Shown: piece after piece, positions 14,991-23,572 of the stretch
How the letters are laid out: the number at the start of each line of letters is the position of its first letter
Position numbering within the stretch: position 1 is the stretch's first letter
Assembly (NCBI GenBank): GCA_043585095.1
Contig: CP121321.1
Location: 3,410,001 to 3,474,000, forward strand
Length of the DNA stretch: 64,000 bases
Source: JANQIO01 sp043585095
GTDB taxonomy: Bacteria > Pseudomonadota > Gammaproteobacteria > Pseudomonadales > Halieaceae
Direction: 5' to 3'
Translations under genes and position numbers: made by a program
The notes under the pieces: model-generated
What the model saw: the letters and a program-made list of their open reading frames with translations, nothing else
Told to the model about the DNA's origin: nothing
The model's database searches: none

Positions 14991-16553
14991 TTAGCTAATC
15001 TTGGGCGGCACGGCGAAGGTGTGGAAAGGCGCAGGTGTCGGTACCGACCACTCCAGCCCCTCAGCACCATCCCAAACTTTGTCATCGCTGACAGGCTTAC
15101 CACCTACTATCGTCGCTACAACATTGTAGAGGAACAGCAGCTGAGACGCGCCATAAATAAAGGCGCCGATGCTGGAGACCATGTTGAAGTCAGCAAACTG
15201 TAGCGCGTAATCCGGAACCCGACGCGGCATGCCAGCCAGACCCACAAAGTGCTGTGGGAAGAACGTCACGTTAAATCCGATAAACGAAATCCAGAAGTGC
15301 GTTTTGCCCATCGCTTCGTTGTACATCTTGCCACACCACTTTGGCAGCCAGTAATACACGGCGGCGGTCATGGAGAACACCGCACCGGCAACCATCACAT
15401 AGTGGAAGTGGGCAACAACAAAGTAGCTATCGTGATACTGGAAGTCGCTGGGCGCGATTGACAGCATCAGGCCTGTGAAACCACCAATAGTAAACAGCAC
15501 CACAAAGCCGATGCAGAACAGCATAGGGGTTTCAAAAGTCATGGCGCCACGCCACATGGTGGAGACCCAGTTAAACACCTTCACGCCGGTTGGCACAGCG
15601 ATCAGCATGGTCGCGTACATAAAGAATAGCTCGCCCGCCAGAGGCATGCCCACTGTATACATGTGGTGCGCCCAGACGATGAACGACAGGATGGCAATGG
15701 CCGACGTGGCGTACACCATCGAGGCATAGCCAAACAGAGGCTTGCGTGCAAACGCAGGAATGATCTGAGAGACCACGCCGAACGCCGGCAGAATGATGAT
15801 GTATACCTCGGGGTGCCCGAAGAACCAGAAAATGTGCTGGAACAAAACAGGATCGCCGCCACCGGCAGCAGAGAAGAAGCTGGTGCCAAAGTGGATGTCC
15901 ATCAACATCATCGTAACCGCACCTGCGAGCACTGGCATGACTGCAATCAACAGGAAGGCGGTGATCAGCCAGCTCCACACGAACAGCGGCATTTTCATGT
16001 ATGTCATGCCAGGAGCGCGTAAGTTCATCACTGTGGCGACCACGTTGATAGAACCCATGATCGACGACAGGCCGAGAACGTGCACACCGAAAATAAAGAA
16101 GGTGACGGAAGGTGGCGCATAGGTAGTGGATAACGGCGCATAGAAGGTCCAACCGAAAGCTGGACCACCGCCGTCCATAAACATCGTCGACAGTAGCAGC
16201 AAAAACGCCGGAGGCAGAATCCAGAAGCTCCAGTTGTTCATGCGCGGCAACGCCATATCCGGCGCGCCAATCATCATCGGAATCATCCAGTTAGCCAGCC
16301 CCACAAAGGCGGGCATGATGGCACCGAAAACCATTATCAAACCGTGCATGGTGGTCATCTGGTTGAAGAATTCCGGGCGGATCAGCTGCATGCCTGGCTG
16401 AAACAGCTCCGCGCGAATAATCATCGCGAAGGCGCCGCCAACCAAAAACATTGCAAAGCTGAACCACAGATACATCGTACCGATGTCCTTGTGGTTGGTT
16501 GCGAACAGCCATCGCTTCAGGCCGGTGGCCGGTCCGTGGTGGTGATCTCCCAT
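14991..16553 (-). CDS. ctaD: Cytochrome c oxidase subunit I
   Basis: A 520-residue haem-copper oxidase catalytic subunit (coxA) with twelve helices. Visible ligands are the haem a histidine in TMHGLIMVFG, the CuB histidine and cross-linked Tyr motif in FFGHPEVYIIILP, the histidine pair in VWAHHMYTVGM, and the haem a3/haem a pair in VAHFHYVM. The K-channel lysine is present in VPTGVKVFNW, and the GHPEVY/Tyr set marks an A-type oxidase. It reduces O2 to water and pumps protons. It follows coxB by 12 bp in the same operon. Confidence 0.98.
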   Translation of the reverse strand: MGDHHHGPATGLKRWLFATNHKDIGTMYLWFSFAMFLVGGAFAMIIRAELFQPGMQLIRPEFFNQMTTMHGLIMVFGAIMPAFVGLANWMIPMMIGAPDMALPRMNNWSFWILPPAFLLLLSTMFMDGGGPAFGWTFYAPLSTTYAPPSVTFFIFGVHVLGLSSIMGSINVVATVMNLRAPGMTYMKMPLFVWSWLITAFLLIAVMPVLAGAVTMMLMDIHFGTSFFSAAGGGDPVLFQHIFWFFGHPEVYIIILPAFGVVSQIIPAFARKPLFGYASMVYATSAIAILSFIVWAHHMYTVGMPLAGELFFMYATMLIAVPTGVKVFNWVSTMWRGAMTFETPMLFCIGFVVLFTIGGFTGLMLSIAPSDFQYHDSYFVVAHFHYVMVAGAVFSMTAAVYYWLPKWCGKMYNEAMGKTHFWISFIGFNVTFFPQHFVGLAGMPRRVPDYALQFADFNMVSSIGAFIYGASQLLFLYNVVATIVGGKPVSDDKVWDGAEGLEWSVPTPAPFHTFAVPPKIS

Positions 16554-16565
16554 AGTAAAGCCCCC

Positions 16566-17732
16566 CTATTGGCCTTGCTTGTAGTTGTAAACGTCGATTG
16601 GCTGCACCATGTCACCCATGTTGTTACCGAAAGCGTTGCGCTGGAATGTCAGCACCGCCGCAAGGTCAACGTTGTTCAGCTGCCCACCAAAGGCCTGCAT
16701 GGCTGCATTGTTGCGCGAACCGTTAACGACGATGTCCAGGTGCCCACCCAGGGGCCCCATGGCAATAGAACTGCCGGCAATGGCTTTACCAACGCCACCT
16801 TCACCAGCCGCACCATGACAGGCTAGGCATGCGCGATCGTATACATCTTTGCCACGCGCCATAAGGTCATCCATATTGAATGTTTGATCCATAAGCGCGG
16901 CAATTTCCGCCGCCGCGACTTGCTTCTCATCGATCCAGGCGTCGTAGTCTTCACGTGAGACCACCTCTACGACGAGGGGCATGAAGCCATGGTCTTTGCC
17001 ACAAAGCTCAGCACATTGCCCTCGGTAAGTACCGATCTCAGTTGCACGCGTCCAGGTCTCATTGATGAAGCCCGGAACTGCGTCGCGCTTGATGGCGAGC
17101 TCCGGAACCCACATTGAGTGAATTACGTCGTAAGCCGTTACCAGAAAGCGAACTTTGGTATCCACGGGTATAACCAGCGGCTCGTCGACATCCAACAGGT
17201 AATCGACATCTTTGCTGTCTTCGTTATAAATCTGTTCTTGCGACGTGGCCAGATTGCTAAAGAACGCTACGTTCTCACCGCCTTCGTCCAGGTACTCGTA
17301 TTTCCACTTCCATTGGTAACCCGTGACCAGGATGTCGATCTCAGCGTCTTCGGTGTCGTAAACCTCGAGCAAGGTAGACGTGGCCGGCACAGCCATGCCC
17401 AGAAGAATCAAAAACGGAACCACGGTCCAGGCAATCTCCACCTTGGTGCTTTCGTGGAAGGTTGCTGGCGTTACACCACGCGACTTACGGTGCGCGTAAA
17501 TGGAATAAAACATCACTCCAAAAACCGCGACCCCAATTACCACGCATATCCAGAAAATCAGCATATGCAGGCTGAAAATTTCGGCGCCGACTTCGGTCAC
17601 CCCCGGTTCCATGTTTACCTGGAATCTGCGCTCAGCTTTTTCATCGGCCCATACCGGACTGATGGCCCCACTCAGCAGCAACATCACAGGAAACATAGCG
17701 AGCCAAAATCGCTCTCTCGCCGTACGCAACAT
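16566..17732 (-). CDS. ctaC: Cytochrome c oxidase subunit II with fused cytochrome c domain
   Basis: A 388-residue subunit (coxB). It has a signal peptide, two transmembrane helices (about residues 50–75 and 95–115) and a cupredoxin domain with the CuA ligands in GQCAELCGKDHGFM. A C-terminal cytochrome c domain carries CLACHGAAGEGG near residue 310. The fusion marks a caa3-type enzyme able to take electrons directly from a bound haem c. The ATG has GAGGAG seven bases upstream. It opens the coxB–coxA–ctaG–coxC transcription unit; the 287-bp spacer upstream separates it from the divergent MATE gene. Confidence 0.97.
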   Translation of the reverse strand: MLRTARERFWLAMFPVMLLLSGAISPVWADEKAERRFQVNMEPGVTEVGAEIFSLHMLIFWICVVIGVAVFGVMFYSIYAHRKSRGVTPATFHESTKVEIAWTVVPFLILLGMAVPATSTLLEVYDTEDAEIDILVTGYQWKWKYEYLDEGGENVAFFSNLATSQEQIYNEDSKDVDYLLDVDEPLVIPVDTKVRFLVTAYDVIHSMWVPELAIKRDAVPGFINETWTRATEIGTYRGQCAELCGKDHGFMPLVVEVVSREDYDAWIDEKQVAAAEIAALMDQTFNMDDLMARGKDVYDRACLACHGAAGEGGVGKAIAGSSIAMGPLGGHLDIVVNGSRNNAAMQAFGGQLNNVDLAAVLTFQRNAFGNNMGDMVQPIDVYNYKQGQ

Positions 17733-18019
17733 TGCGCATCTCCTCGTCGTCTTTCTGTTTAGACAGAATCTGTGTAGACATTATGTTAGGTGCGCGCCGC
17801 AGTCCGGCCGAGGCTTTCCACGACACCACATCTGACCTTTCGATCATGGCGTGATGTATGGGGAAACCACGGGACTATACCGGGTGCGGCAAAACGCCGC
17901 GGCAGTATACTCGAATTGGCTAGGGAGAACACTAGCGAAAACCTGCCTCGGCCCAGCAATCACGGGGGCTGACCTTACACCCTAAAATGGCCTAATAGCC
18001 ACCAGATATAGGTGACAGA
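17733..18019. other. Divergent spacer between coxB and the MATE gene
   Basis: The 287-bp spacer must hold the cox operon promoter on the minus strand and the MATE promoter on the plus strand. I see a short hairpin GCGGC-AAAAC-GCCGC around 17887–17901 and no ORF of convincing quality. No clear −35/−10 pair stands out. Confidence 0.4.
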
Positions 18020-19330
18020 TTGTCGATTAACCACAAGATATGGCAGATCGCCTGGCCGGCAATTTTGTCCAACATTTCTACTCCGCTGCTGGGCTTGGTA
18101 GACACGGCAATTCTGGGTCATCTGGACAGCACCCGCTATCTCGGTGCGGTCGCTATCGGTGCCAGCATCCTGTCGTTTTTATATTGGGGTTTTGGCTTCC
18201 TGCGCATGGGGACCACCGGTTTGGTCGCGCGCGCCGCCGGCGCCAACGATTCTGCCCAGCAACTCACTGTGGTGCTTCAATCCGGTATTTTGGCGTTGCT
18301 GCTGGCTGCCCTGGTGGTTGCATCACAGGCCTGGTGGCTTGTGCTGGGCATAAATCTCATGGCGCCGCCCCCAGAGATTGCGGGATTAGCAAGCGAATAC
18401 GCCTCTATTAGGGTGTTCAGCGCGCCTGCTGTTCTGGTCACGTACACCATCATGGGCTGGTTTATAGGGCGTCAAAACACGCGCTGGCCCATGTTAATCC
18501 TGATCGCGACCAACGTGCTGAATATTCTCCTCGACCTGCTGTTTATCGTCGTATTGGATTGGAAAAGCGCAGGCGCAGCCTGGGCAACGCTGGTCTCTGA
18601 ATACGCTGGCTGCGCTTTGGCGCTAGCGGTGGCAGGGCGCCAGCTTGATTGGGCGATGGCGTCACGAATTCAGGGTGAGCTGCGCAGGCTGCGCGCTTAC
18701 GGCGCGCTTCTGCGCAACAATCAATATCTTTTCATTCGTACGCTCTGCCTCCTCTACGCCTTCGCTTTTTTTACGGCAATGAGCACAAGGTTAGGTGAGA
18801 CCACTCTGGCGGCTAACACCATCATGCTAAATCTCATGATGTTCGCCGCTTTCGGCCTCGACGGCTTTGCCTATGCCGCGGAAGGATTGGCGGGAAACGC
18901 GGCCGGCGCGGCTGACCCCAAACGCTTTTTCGAGTCAATAAAGGCCTGCGCAATCTGGACCGCAACGACCGCCTGCCTGATCAGCATGACGTTTCTGCTT
19001 TTTGGGCCAAGTTTATATCCGCTGATCACCGACCACGCAGACGTCATTGCAGTAATTGATGGGCATGCCCTCTGGCTGGCTGCACTACCGCTTATCGCGG
19101 CGCCCTCCTATTTGCTGGATGGCATTTTCATCGGTGCAGCGCGAACGCGTTACATGATGATTGGCATGGCGCTATCGCTAGGCCTTATCTACCTGCCGGC
19201 TGCGTACAGCCTGAAAGCGCTCGGTAATCATGGGCTTTGGCTTGCCTTTACCTTGTTTAACGGCTCCAGAGGCATCACGTTGTGGTTCTATTTTCGACGA
19301 CTAAGTCACAAAGCGGCATGGTTTAACTAG
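18020..19330 (+). CDS. MATE family efflux transporter (DinF-like)
   Basis: A 436-residue multidrug/toxin extrusion protein with about twelve helices. The start (SINHKIWQIAWPAILSNISTPLLGLVDTAILGHLD) and the length match the DinF subgroup, which exports cationic or oxidising compounds using H+ or Na+. Translation appears to begin at TTG (18020) with AGGTGA just upstream; there is no ATG near the conserved N-terminus. It is monocistronic, divergent from coxB and followed after 115 bp by an unknown gene. Confidence 0.9.
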   Translation: MSINHKIWQIAWPAILSNISTPLLGLVDTAILGHLDSTRYLGAVAIGASILSFLYWGFGFLRMGTTGLVARAAGANDSAQQLTVVLQSGILALLLAALVVASQAWWLVLGINLMAPPPEIAGLASEYASIRVFSAPAVLVTYTIMGWFIGRQNTRWPMLILIATNVLNILLDLLFIVVLDWKSAGAAWATLVSEYAGCALALAVAGRQLDWAMASRIQGELRRLRAYGALLRNNQYLFIRTLCLLYAFAFFTAMSTRLGETTLAANTIMLNLMMFAAFGLDGFAYAAEGLAGNAAGAADPKRFFESIKACAIWTATTACLISMTFLLFGPSLYPLITDHADVIAVIDGHALWLAALPLIAAPSYLLDGIFIGAARTRYMMIGMALSLGLIYLPAAYSLKALGNHGLWLAFTLFNGSRGITLWFYFRRLSHKAAWFN

Positions 19331-19358
19331 CGCTTTCCTATACATGAACTAGGGTTGT

Positions 19359-19411
19359 AGCCCGGGGACTCGTTGATGGCCCGGCCACAGACAGATCAAT
19401 CCGACCGGGCT
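19359..19411 (+). promoter_or_regulatory. Possible switching hairpins in the leader of the unknown gene
   Basis: CCGGGCT at 19405–19411 can pair with AGCCCGG at 19359–19365; its CCGGGC (19405–19410) can pair instead with GCCCGG at 19379–19384. The two pairings exclude each other, as in attenuators. The segment ends 34 bases before the next ATG. This is read only from complementarity. Confidence 0.3.
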
Positions 19412-19445
19412 TCGGCCTTGTGAGGATCAAAAAGAGCAACCGCTA

Positions 19446-20108
19446 ATGGGAGTTGTCAGCATACGTCGCGCCATCGCCACCGCGGAGCAGGTCGAGCGCA
19501 ACAATCATGCCCTTGAGGGGGCTTTGCGCAAACGCCTGCCGACGCTGCAGGCAAGTTTGCTGCTTCCTAAAAATGACCCGGTTGGCGCGCTGTTAGAATT
19601 TTGTCGCCGCTATATTGAAAGTGTCCCCGACTTCTTACAACGCATCCAACAAAACAGCGCTGTCAGTCCAGCCTGCGCGCGTGCTCTGTCTCCGCTGCTG
19701 CATATGGCGGAAGACTTTTTTCTGGCTCCGCCCGAAGCGCTTGCAGATCAGGCTGGCCTGAAGGCACTGATGGATGAAGCCTTTCTGGCCCAGCGTTTAA
19801 TAGAGGAAGTGGATGAGCGTTATCAGCGCAGCGGCGCAGGTCGGTTGCTGGCCGTGGATATGACGCGCGCCAATATTATTGCCTTACACCTGATCGGCGA
19901 GCCATTAGCGTCGCGATTGGAGTCTCTGGTGCGTCACAGCCTTGAGTTGGTGACACCACCGCTGAGCGCGGGCGCGCTCAGTGAGCCGATAATGATGGCG
20001 GCGTCGATTCCAATGCCCTGTATGAGTCGGGAAGTCGGTGTCGATCTCAGGCTACCACTCATGCTGCCCCGCCTGAATCCTCACTCCTTGGGCGCCGCTG
20101 GCGGCTGA
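19446..20108 (+). CDS. Unrecognised protein, 220 residues
   Basis: I do not recognise the family. The protein is soluble, mostly helical by composition, with no signal peptide or membrane helix. A Leu-rich first half contains RNNHALEGALRKRLPTLQ and FCRRYIESVPDFLQRIQ. A middle segment reads LDEAFLAQRLIEEVDERYQRS-like, and the C-terminal part is Pro/Met-rich (PIMMAASIPMPCMSREVG, LPLMLPRLNP). AGAG lies eight bases before the ATG. Its 3' end overlaps the convergent YheV-like gene by 28 bp. Codon use looks like its neighbours, so I take it as a real gene of unknown function. Confidence 0.7.
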   Translation: MGVVSIRRAIATAEQVERNNHALEGALRKRLPTLQASLLLPKNDPVGALLEFCRRYIESVPDFLQRIQQNSAVSPACARALSPLLHMAEDFFLAPPEALADQAGLKALMDEAFLAQRLIEEVDERYQRSGAGRLLAVDMTRANIIALHLIGEPLASRLESLVRHSLELVTPPLSAGALSEPIMMAASIPMPCMSREVGVDLRLPLMLPRLNPHSLGAAGG

Positions 20109-20314
20109 ATCAGGGTAACGGGCTCGGCTTTGGCGTCCACACGACGTGCTGCCGTGTTGACCCGTGTACGAATTTCTTTTGGTGCCTGGGTTGGCCGCGC
20201 ATCGTTATAACCGCAGCTGACACATTCCCGCTGCTCACTGTCACTGTCGACAGTTAGCTTGTCCATTTTGCCACAGCGCGGACAAACCGCGCCGGCGATA
20301 AAACGTCTGGTCAT
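20081..20314 (-). CDS. yheV: YheV-like zinc-ribbon protein (DUF2387)
   Basis: A 77-residue protein. TRRFIAGAVCPRCGKMD starts it, and the second knuckle CVSCGYND completes a CxxC–x(17–20)–CxxC zinc ribbon typical of the small YheV/DUF2387 family. The C-terminal tail (TRVNTAARRVDAKAEP) is polar. The molecular role of the family is not established. Its ATG overlaps the aroE stop codon by 4 bp, so the two are co-translated. The stop lies inside the 3' end of the convergent unknown gene. Confidence 0.85.
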   Translation of the reverse strand: MTRRFIAGAVCPRCGKMDKLTVDSDSEQRECVSCGYNDARPTQAPKEIRTRVNTAARRVDAKAEPVTLIQPPAAPKE

Positions 20315-21162
20315 GTTGTACCTCCTGCCAGACGATTACGCAGCTCGGCTAATACCGGACCGGTTTGCGGACGGATACCGCGCCACAGATAAAAAGACTC
20401 CGCTGCTTGCTCCACCAACATGCCAAGACCATCCGATACGGCCCAGGCAGCATGTTGAGCGGCCCAACGCATAAAGGGTGTGGGCTCTGCGGCGTACATC
20501 ATGTCATAACAGCAACTACGCTCGTTGAGCAGCGAGTCTGGCAATACAGGCATCTCGCCGTTCAGGCTGGCGCTGGTGCCGTTAATTACGATGTCAAAAC
20601 TGCCTGCATCCAAATTGTCATAGCCGCTCGCCTCAATCTCACCGAGATGCGCAAAGTCTTCCACCAATGCGATTGCACGCTCCGGCGTTCGATTAACAAC
20701 ATGGAGGGCGGCTGGATGCTCACGCAGCAATGGCTCAAGAACGCCGCGCACGGCGCCGCCGGCTCCGAGTATCAACACGCGTTTATCGCGAATTTGCCAG
20801 CCAAGATTGGCAATCATATCGCGCACCATGCCGACCCCGTCAGTCGTATCTCCATACAGCTGGCCGTCGCGCATTAAGAGCGTATTGACGGCGCCCGCGG
20901 TCGCCGCTCTGTCACTGAGCTCCTGCGCGGCGCGGCAGGCTTCTTCTTTGAACGGCACGGTGATATTCAGTCCGCAGCCTCCGCTTTCAAAAAAAGACGC
21001 CAACGCCTCGTTCAAACCATCGCGCTCGACCCGCACAGCTCGATACCGCATCGCCACGTCGCATTGCTCGGCAAAAGCAGCGTGAATCCAGGGGGACTGG
21101 CTATGCCTGATCGGGTTGCCAAAAACCGCATATTTAGCAGGACGGTTGTCCAAATCGGTCAT
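20311..21162 (-). CDS. aroE: Shikimate dehydrogenase
   Basis: A 283-residue NADP-dependent enzyme that reduces 3-dehydroshikimate to shikimate in aromatic amino acid synthesis. The substrate region GNPIRHSQSPWIHAAF (15–30), the catalytic lysine K72 in NITVPFKEEA and D108 in GDTTDGVGM are present. The nucleotide loop LGAGGAVRGV follows near residue 130. It overlaps hemF by 4 bp (ATGA) and the YheV-like gene by 4 bp, forming a tight hemF–aroE–yheV unit. Confidence 0.96.
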   Translation of the reverse strand: MTDLDNRPAKYAVFGNPIRHSQSPWIHAAFAEQCDVAMRYRAVRVERDGLNEALASFFESGGCGLNITVPFKEEACRAAQELSDRAATAGAVNTLLMRDGQLYGDTTDGVGMVRDMIANLGWQIRDKRVLILGAGGAVRGVLEPLLREHPAALHVVNRTPERAIALVEDFAHLGEIEASGYDNLDAGSFDIVINGTSASLNGEMPVLPDSLLNERSCCYDMMYAAEPTPFMRWAAQHAAWAVSDGLGMLVEQAAESFYLWRGIRPQTGPVLAELRNRLAGGTT

Positions 21163-22073
21163 TCGCCCAGCCAGTCTCGCGGCTTCAGGTAAGTACTGGT
21201 CAATGCCGCTTCCGGAGAGCCGGGCTCAGGTGCGTATTCATATTCCCAGCGCACCAGCGGCGGCAAGGACATAAGAATGGCTTCGGTGCGCCCATCAGAC
21301 TGCAGCCCAAATAAGGTGCCGCGGTCATAAACCAGGTTGAACTCCACATAGCGACCACGACGGTAAAGCTGGAAAGATCGCTCGCGCTCACCGTAAGGCG
21401 TATCGCGGCGTCGCTCTATAATGGGCAAATAGGCTTTGGAATAGGCGTCACCAACGGCGCGCATGAAGGCGAAGCTAGTGTCAAAGTCCCACTCATTCAG
21501 GTCATCGAAAAATAAGCCGCCAATACCTCGCTGCTCGCCGCGATGCTTCAAAAAGAAGTACTCGTCACACCACTGTTTAAAGCGCGCATAAACATCTGGA
21601 CCAAAGGGTTCGCAGGCTTCACGGGCAACCTGATGCCAGTGTCGGCAATCCTCTTCAAATCCGTAAAAGGGGGTTAGATCAAAACCGCCGCCGAACCACC
21701 AAACGGGCTCTGCGCCCTCTTTCTCCGCGATGAACAAACGCACGTTCGCATGGGAGGTCGGTATATACGGGTTATGGGGGTGAATAACCAAAGACACGCC
21801 CATGGCCTGAAAGCCGCGACCCGCTAATTCCGGCCGCGCTGCGGAGGCCGAGGGGGGTAACGAAGCGCCGGTGACGTGGGAGAAGTTCACGCCGCCTTTT
21901 TCAATAACGTCGCCGTCGACAATGACCCGACTTCGACCACCGCCACCTTCCTCGCGCTCCCAGCCATCTTCCTGGAATTGCGCGCCGCCATCGGCCGCTT
22001 CCAAACCGCTACAAATAGAATCCTGCAAGCCCAGAAGATATTCTTTGACTGCGTCTGTTGATACGTCCTGCAT
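21159..22073 (-). CDS. hemF: Oxygen-dependent coproporphyrinogen III oxidase
   Basis: A 304-residue enzyme that converts coproporphyrinogen III to protoporphyrinogen IX with O2. Family landmarks are NFSHVTG, HPHNPYIPTSHANVR, WWFGGGFDLTPFY, FDDLNEWDFD and RRGRYVEFNLVYDRGT. I place the start at the ATG at 22073 because GGGGAG lies seven bases upstream and the length then matches the family. A GTG at 22109 would add 12 residues. An aerobic-type HemF next to a caa3 oxidase cluster fits an aerobic life. In Pseudomonas, tsaC and qor stand between dprA and hemF; here neither is present. Confidence 0.95.
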   Translation of the reverse strand: MQDVSTDAVKEYLLGLQDSICSGLEAADGGAQFQEDGWEREEGGGGRSRVIVDGDVIEKGGVNFSHVTGASLPPSASAARPELAGRGFQAMGVSLVIHPHNPYIPTSHANVRLFIAEKEGAEPVWWFGGGFDLTPFYGFEEDCRHWHQVAREACEPFGPDVYARFKQWCDEYFFLKHRGEQRGIGGLFFDDLNEWDFDTSFAFMRAVGDAYSKAYLPIIERRRDTPYGERERSFQLYRRGRYVEFNLVYDRGTLFGLQSDGRTEAILMSLPPLVRWEYEYAPEPGSPEAALTSTYLKPRDWLGE

Positions 22074-22272
22074 CGTATGCTCCCCGCTGAGGCGCAACGT
22101 GGTTTTCACTTTGCACCATTATCCATCTCATTCGACTCGTCACAGAATCGCCGAGTCACTGCAATATCGCTTCATTTCACACAGGTTCGCCACGCTTAAT
22201 ACGATGACGGCTCCAGGCACGTGGCCTGGGAAGCTCCCAAAAAGTGATTTTTTATAGACTCCCGAACACGGC

Positions 22273-22299
22273 GGCGACAGGGCGCATTGCCCGATCGCC
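22273..22299. other. Symmetric hairpin in the dprA–hemF spacer
   Basis: GGCGA-CA-GGGC-GCATT-GCCC-GA-TCGCC forms a nested stem in the 284-bp gap between dprA and hemF, 59 bp or more downstream of dprA. No U-run follows it in the direction of transcription, so it is not a classic terminator. A second hairpin, CCAGGC-ACGTG-GCCTGG, lies at 22213–22229 in what would be the hemF leader. The rest of the spacer shows no gene. Confidence 0.45.
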
Positions 22300-22357
22300 T
22301 CGCTGCCGCTGCGCTATTTTTATTGTCTGCGAACAACTGCCGAAGGCCACGAGTTTA

Positions 22358-23452
22358 TCACAGCTTCCTTTGGTAAAGTCCTGATCGCTGCTCAACAAAG
22401 CCTTTTGCCTCTAGCTCTACCAACGACGACAGCACTTTTGGCAGCGGATCAGAGCACAAGCTTGCTAACTCGTCGACGCTCAGCGCCGCGTGCCCTAGCG
22501 CGTCCCAAACGGGTTTGTGTGACTTATGGGGCGTGCGTATCGCAAGCTGGTGTGCCTCCTTAAGTGCCGCCGTACCGGGCAGTAAATCATCAACACTTTC
22601 GGCAAGCCCGGCACCGTCGCGCAGTAAACGATGACAACCCGGCCCACCTGGGTCATAGATTGAATGCGGTACCGCGAAAACCTCGCGATTCTGCGATAGC
22701 GCAGCTCGCGCAGTGATCAATGAGCCGCTGGCCAGACCTGCTTCAACCACTAAAACACCCACACTAAGCCCGCTGATGACGCGATTGCGCTGGGGAAAGT
22801 ACTCGCGCCGCGGCTGGGTGCCGGGAGGGAATTCACTGATGACGGCGCCCTGCTTCTCAAGCTGACGAAACAAGCCTCGGTGTTTAGCCGGATAACATCG
22901 GTCAATGCCCGTCGCGATAACGGCCACCGATTCACCTTGTGCCTGCAGCGCCGCCCGGTGCGCTGCGGCATCGATGCCCAGCGCCAAACCGCTACATATA
23001 CTGAAGCCCTGTGCTACCAGGCCGGCGGAAAACTCCGCGGCCGCGCGTGCCGAGGTCGCACTGCAGCGACGGCTGCCGACGACAGCAAACTGCGGCTTTT
23101 GCAGAACATCTGTATTCCCTGCCACATACAACAACGGCGGCGGATCATGTATTTCAGCAAGCAGCGGCGGATAGGCGGCATCCTTGAGCGGAATCACTTC
23201 CGCGTTGGCGCTGGACAGTACGTCGCAGGCGTGGTCCACAGCCTCTGTCAGGCTCAAGCGCGCAGACTGTTGATGCCAATATCGCTTTGCGAGCAGGGCT
23301 TCCTGCGGTGCACCGGCATGCCGCCAGACATCCTCCGAAGCAGACAAAATACTGTGAGGCTCGCGGTGGGAAAGTATCAGCTTTCGTAAACTGGAAGGGC
23401 GTAGCGGCATTAAAGCCAATGCCAGCCACTGACGCTGCAGATCGGAATCCAT
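22358..23452 (-). CDS. dprA: DNA-processing protein DprA/Smf
   Basis: A 364-residue protein that loads RecA on incoming single strands during natural transformation. The Rossmann-like domain shows VVGSRRCSATSARAAAEF, SGLALGIDAAAHRAAL and FPPGTQPRREYFPQRNRVISGLS. A C-terminal winged-helix part (about residues 300–364, SVDELASLCSDPLPKVLSSLVELEAKG) is present, and the N-terminal SAM-like domain is shorter. It follows the LysM gene by 120 bp on the same strand. Competence itself cannot be inferred from dprA alone. Confidence 0.95.
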   Translation of the reverse strand: MDSDLQRQWLALALMPLRPSSLRKLILSHREPHSILSASEDVWRHAGAPQEALLAKRYWHQQSARLSLTEAVDHACDVLSSANAEVIPLKDAAYPPLLAEIHDPPPLLYVAGNTDVLQKPQFAVVGSRRCSATSARAAAEFSAGLVAQGFSICSGLALGIDAAAHRAALQAQGESVAVIATGIDRCYPAKHRGLFRQLEKQGAVISEFPPGTQPRREYFPQRNRVISGLSVGVLVVEAGLASGSLITARAALSQNREVFAVPHSIYDPGGPGCHRLLRDGAGLAESVDDLLPGTAALKEAHQLAIRTPHKSHKPVWDALGHAALSVDELASLCSDPLPKVLSSLVELEAKGFVEQRSGLYQRKL

Positions 23453-23572
23453 GGATCGTCCTTGATCCTGCCGGCTTGGCAGCCGGTCTAAGCGCTGATT
23501 AATATCTTCAGCGCTCTGTCGCTCAATCGGCTTCTACATGAGGCGAGTCCATCGCCCTTTGAAACCGCCCTA

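Noticed and set aside
16940..16958. A CTTCACGTGAGAC sequence in coxB resembling parS
   Set aside because: The outer bases of the dyad do not match TGTTCCACGTGGAACA or TGTTTCACGTGAAACA; one half only.
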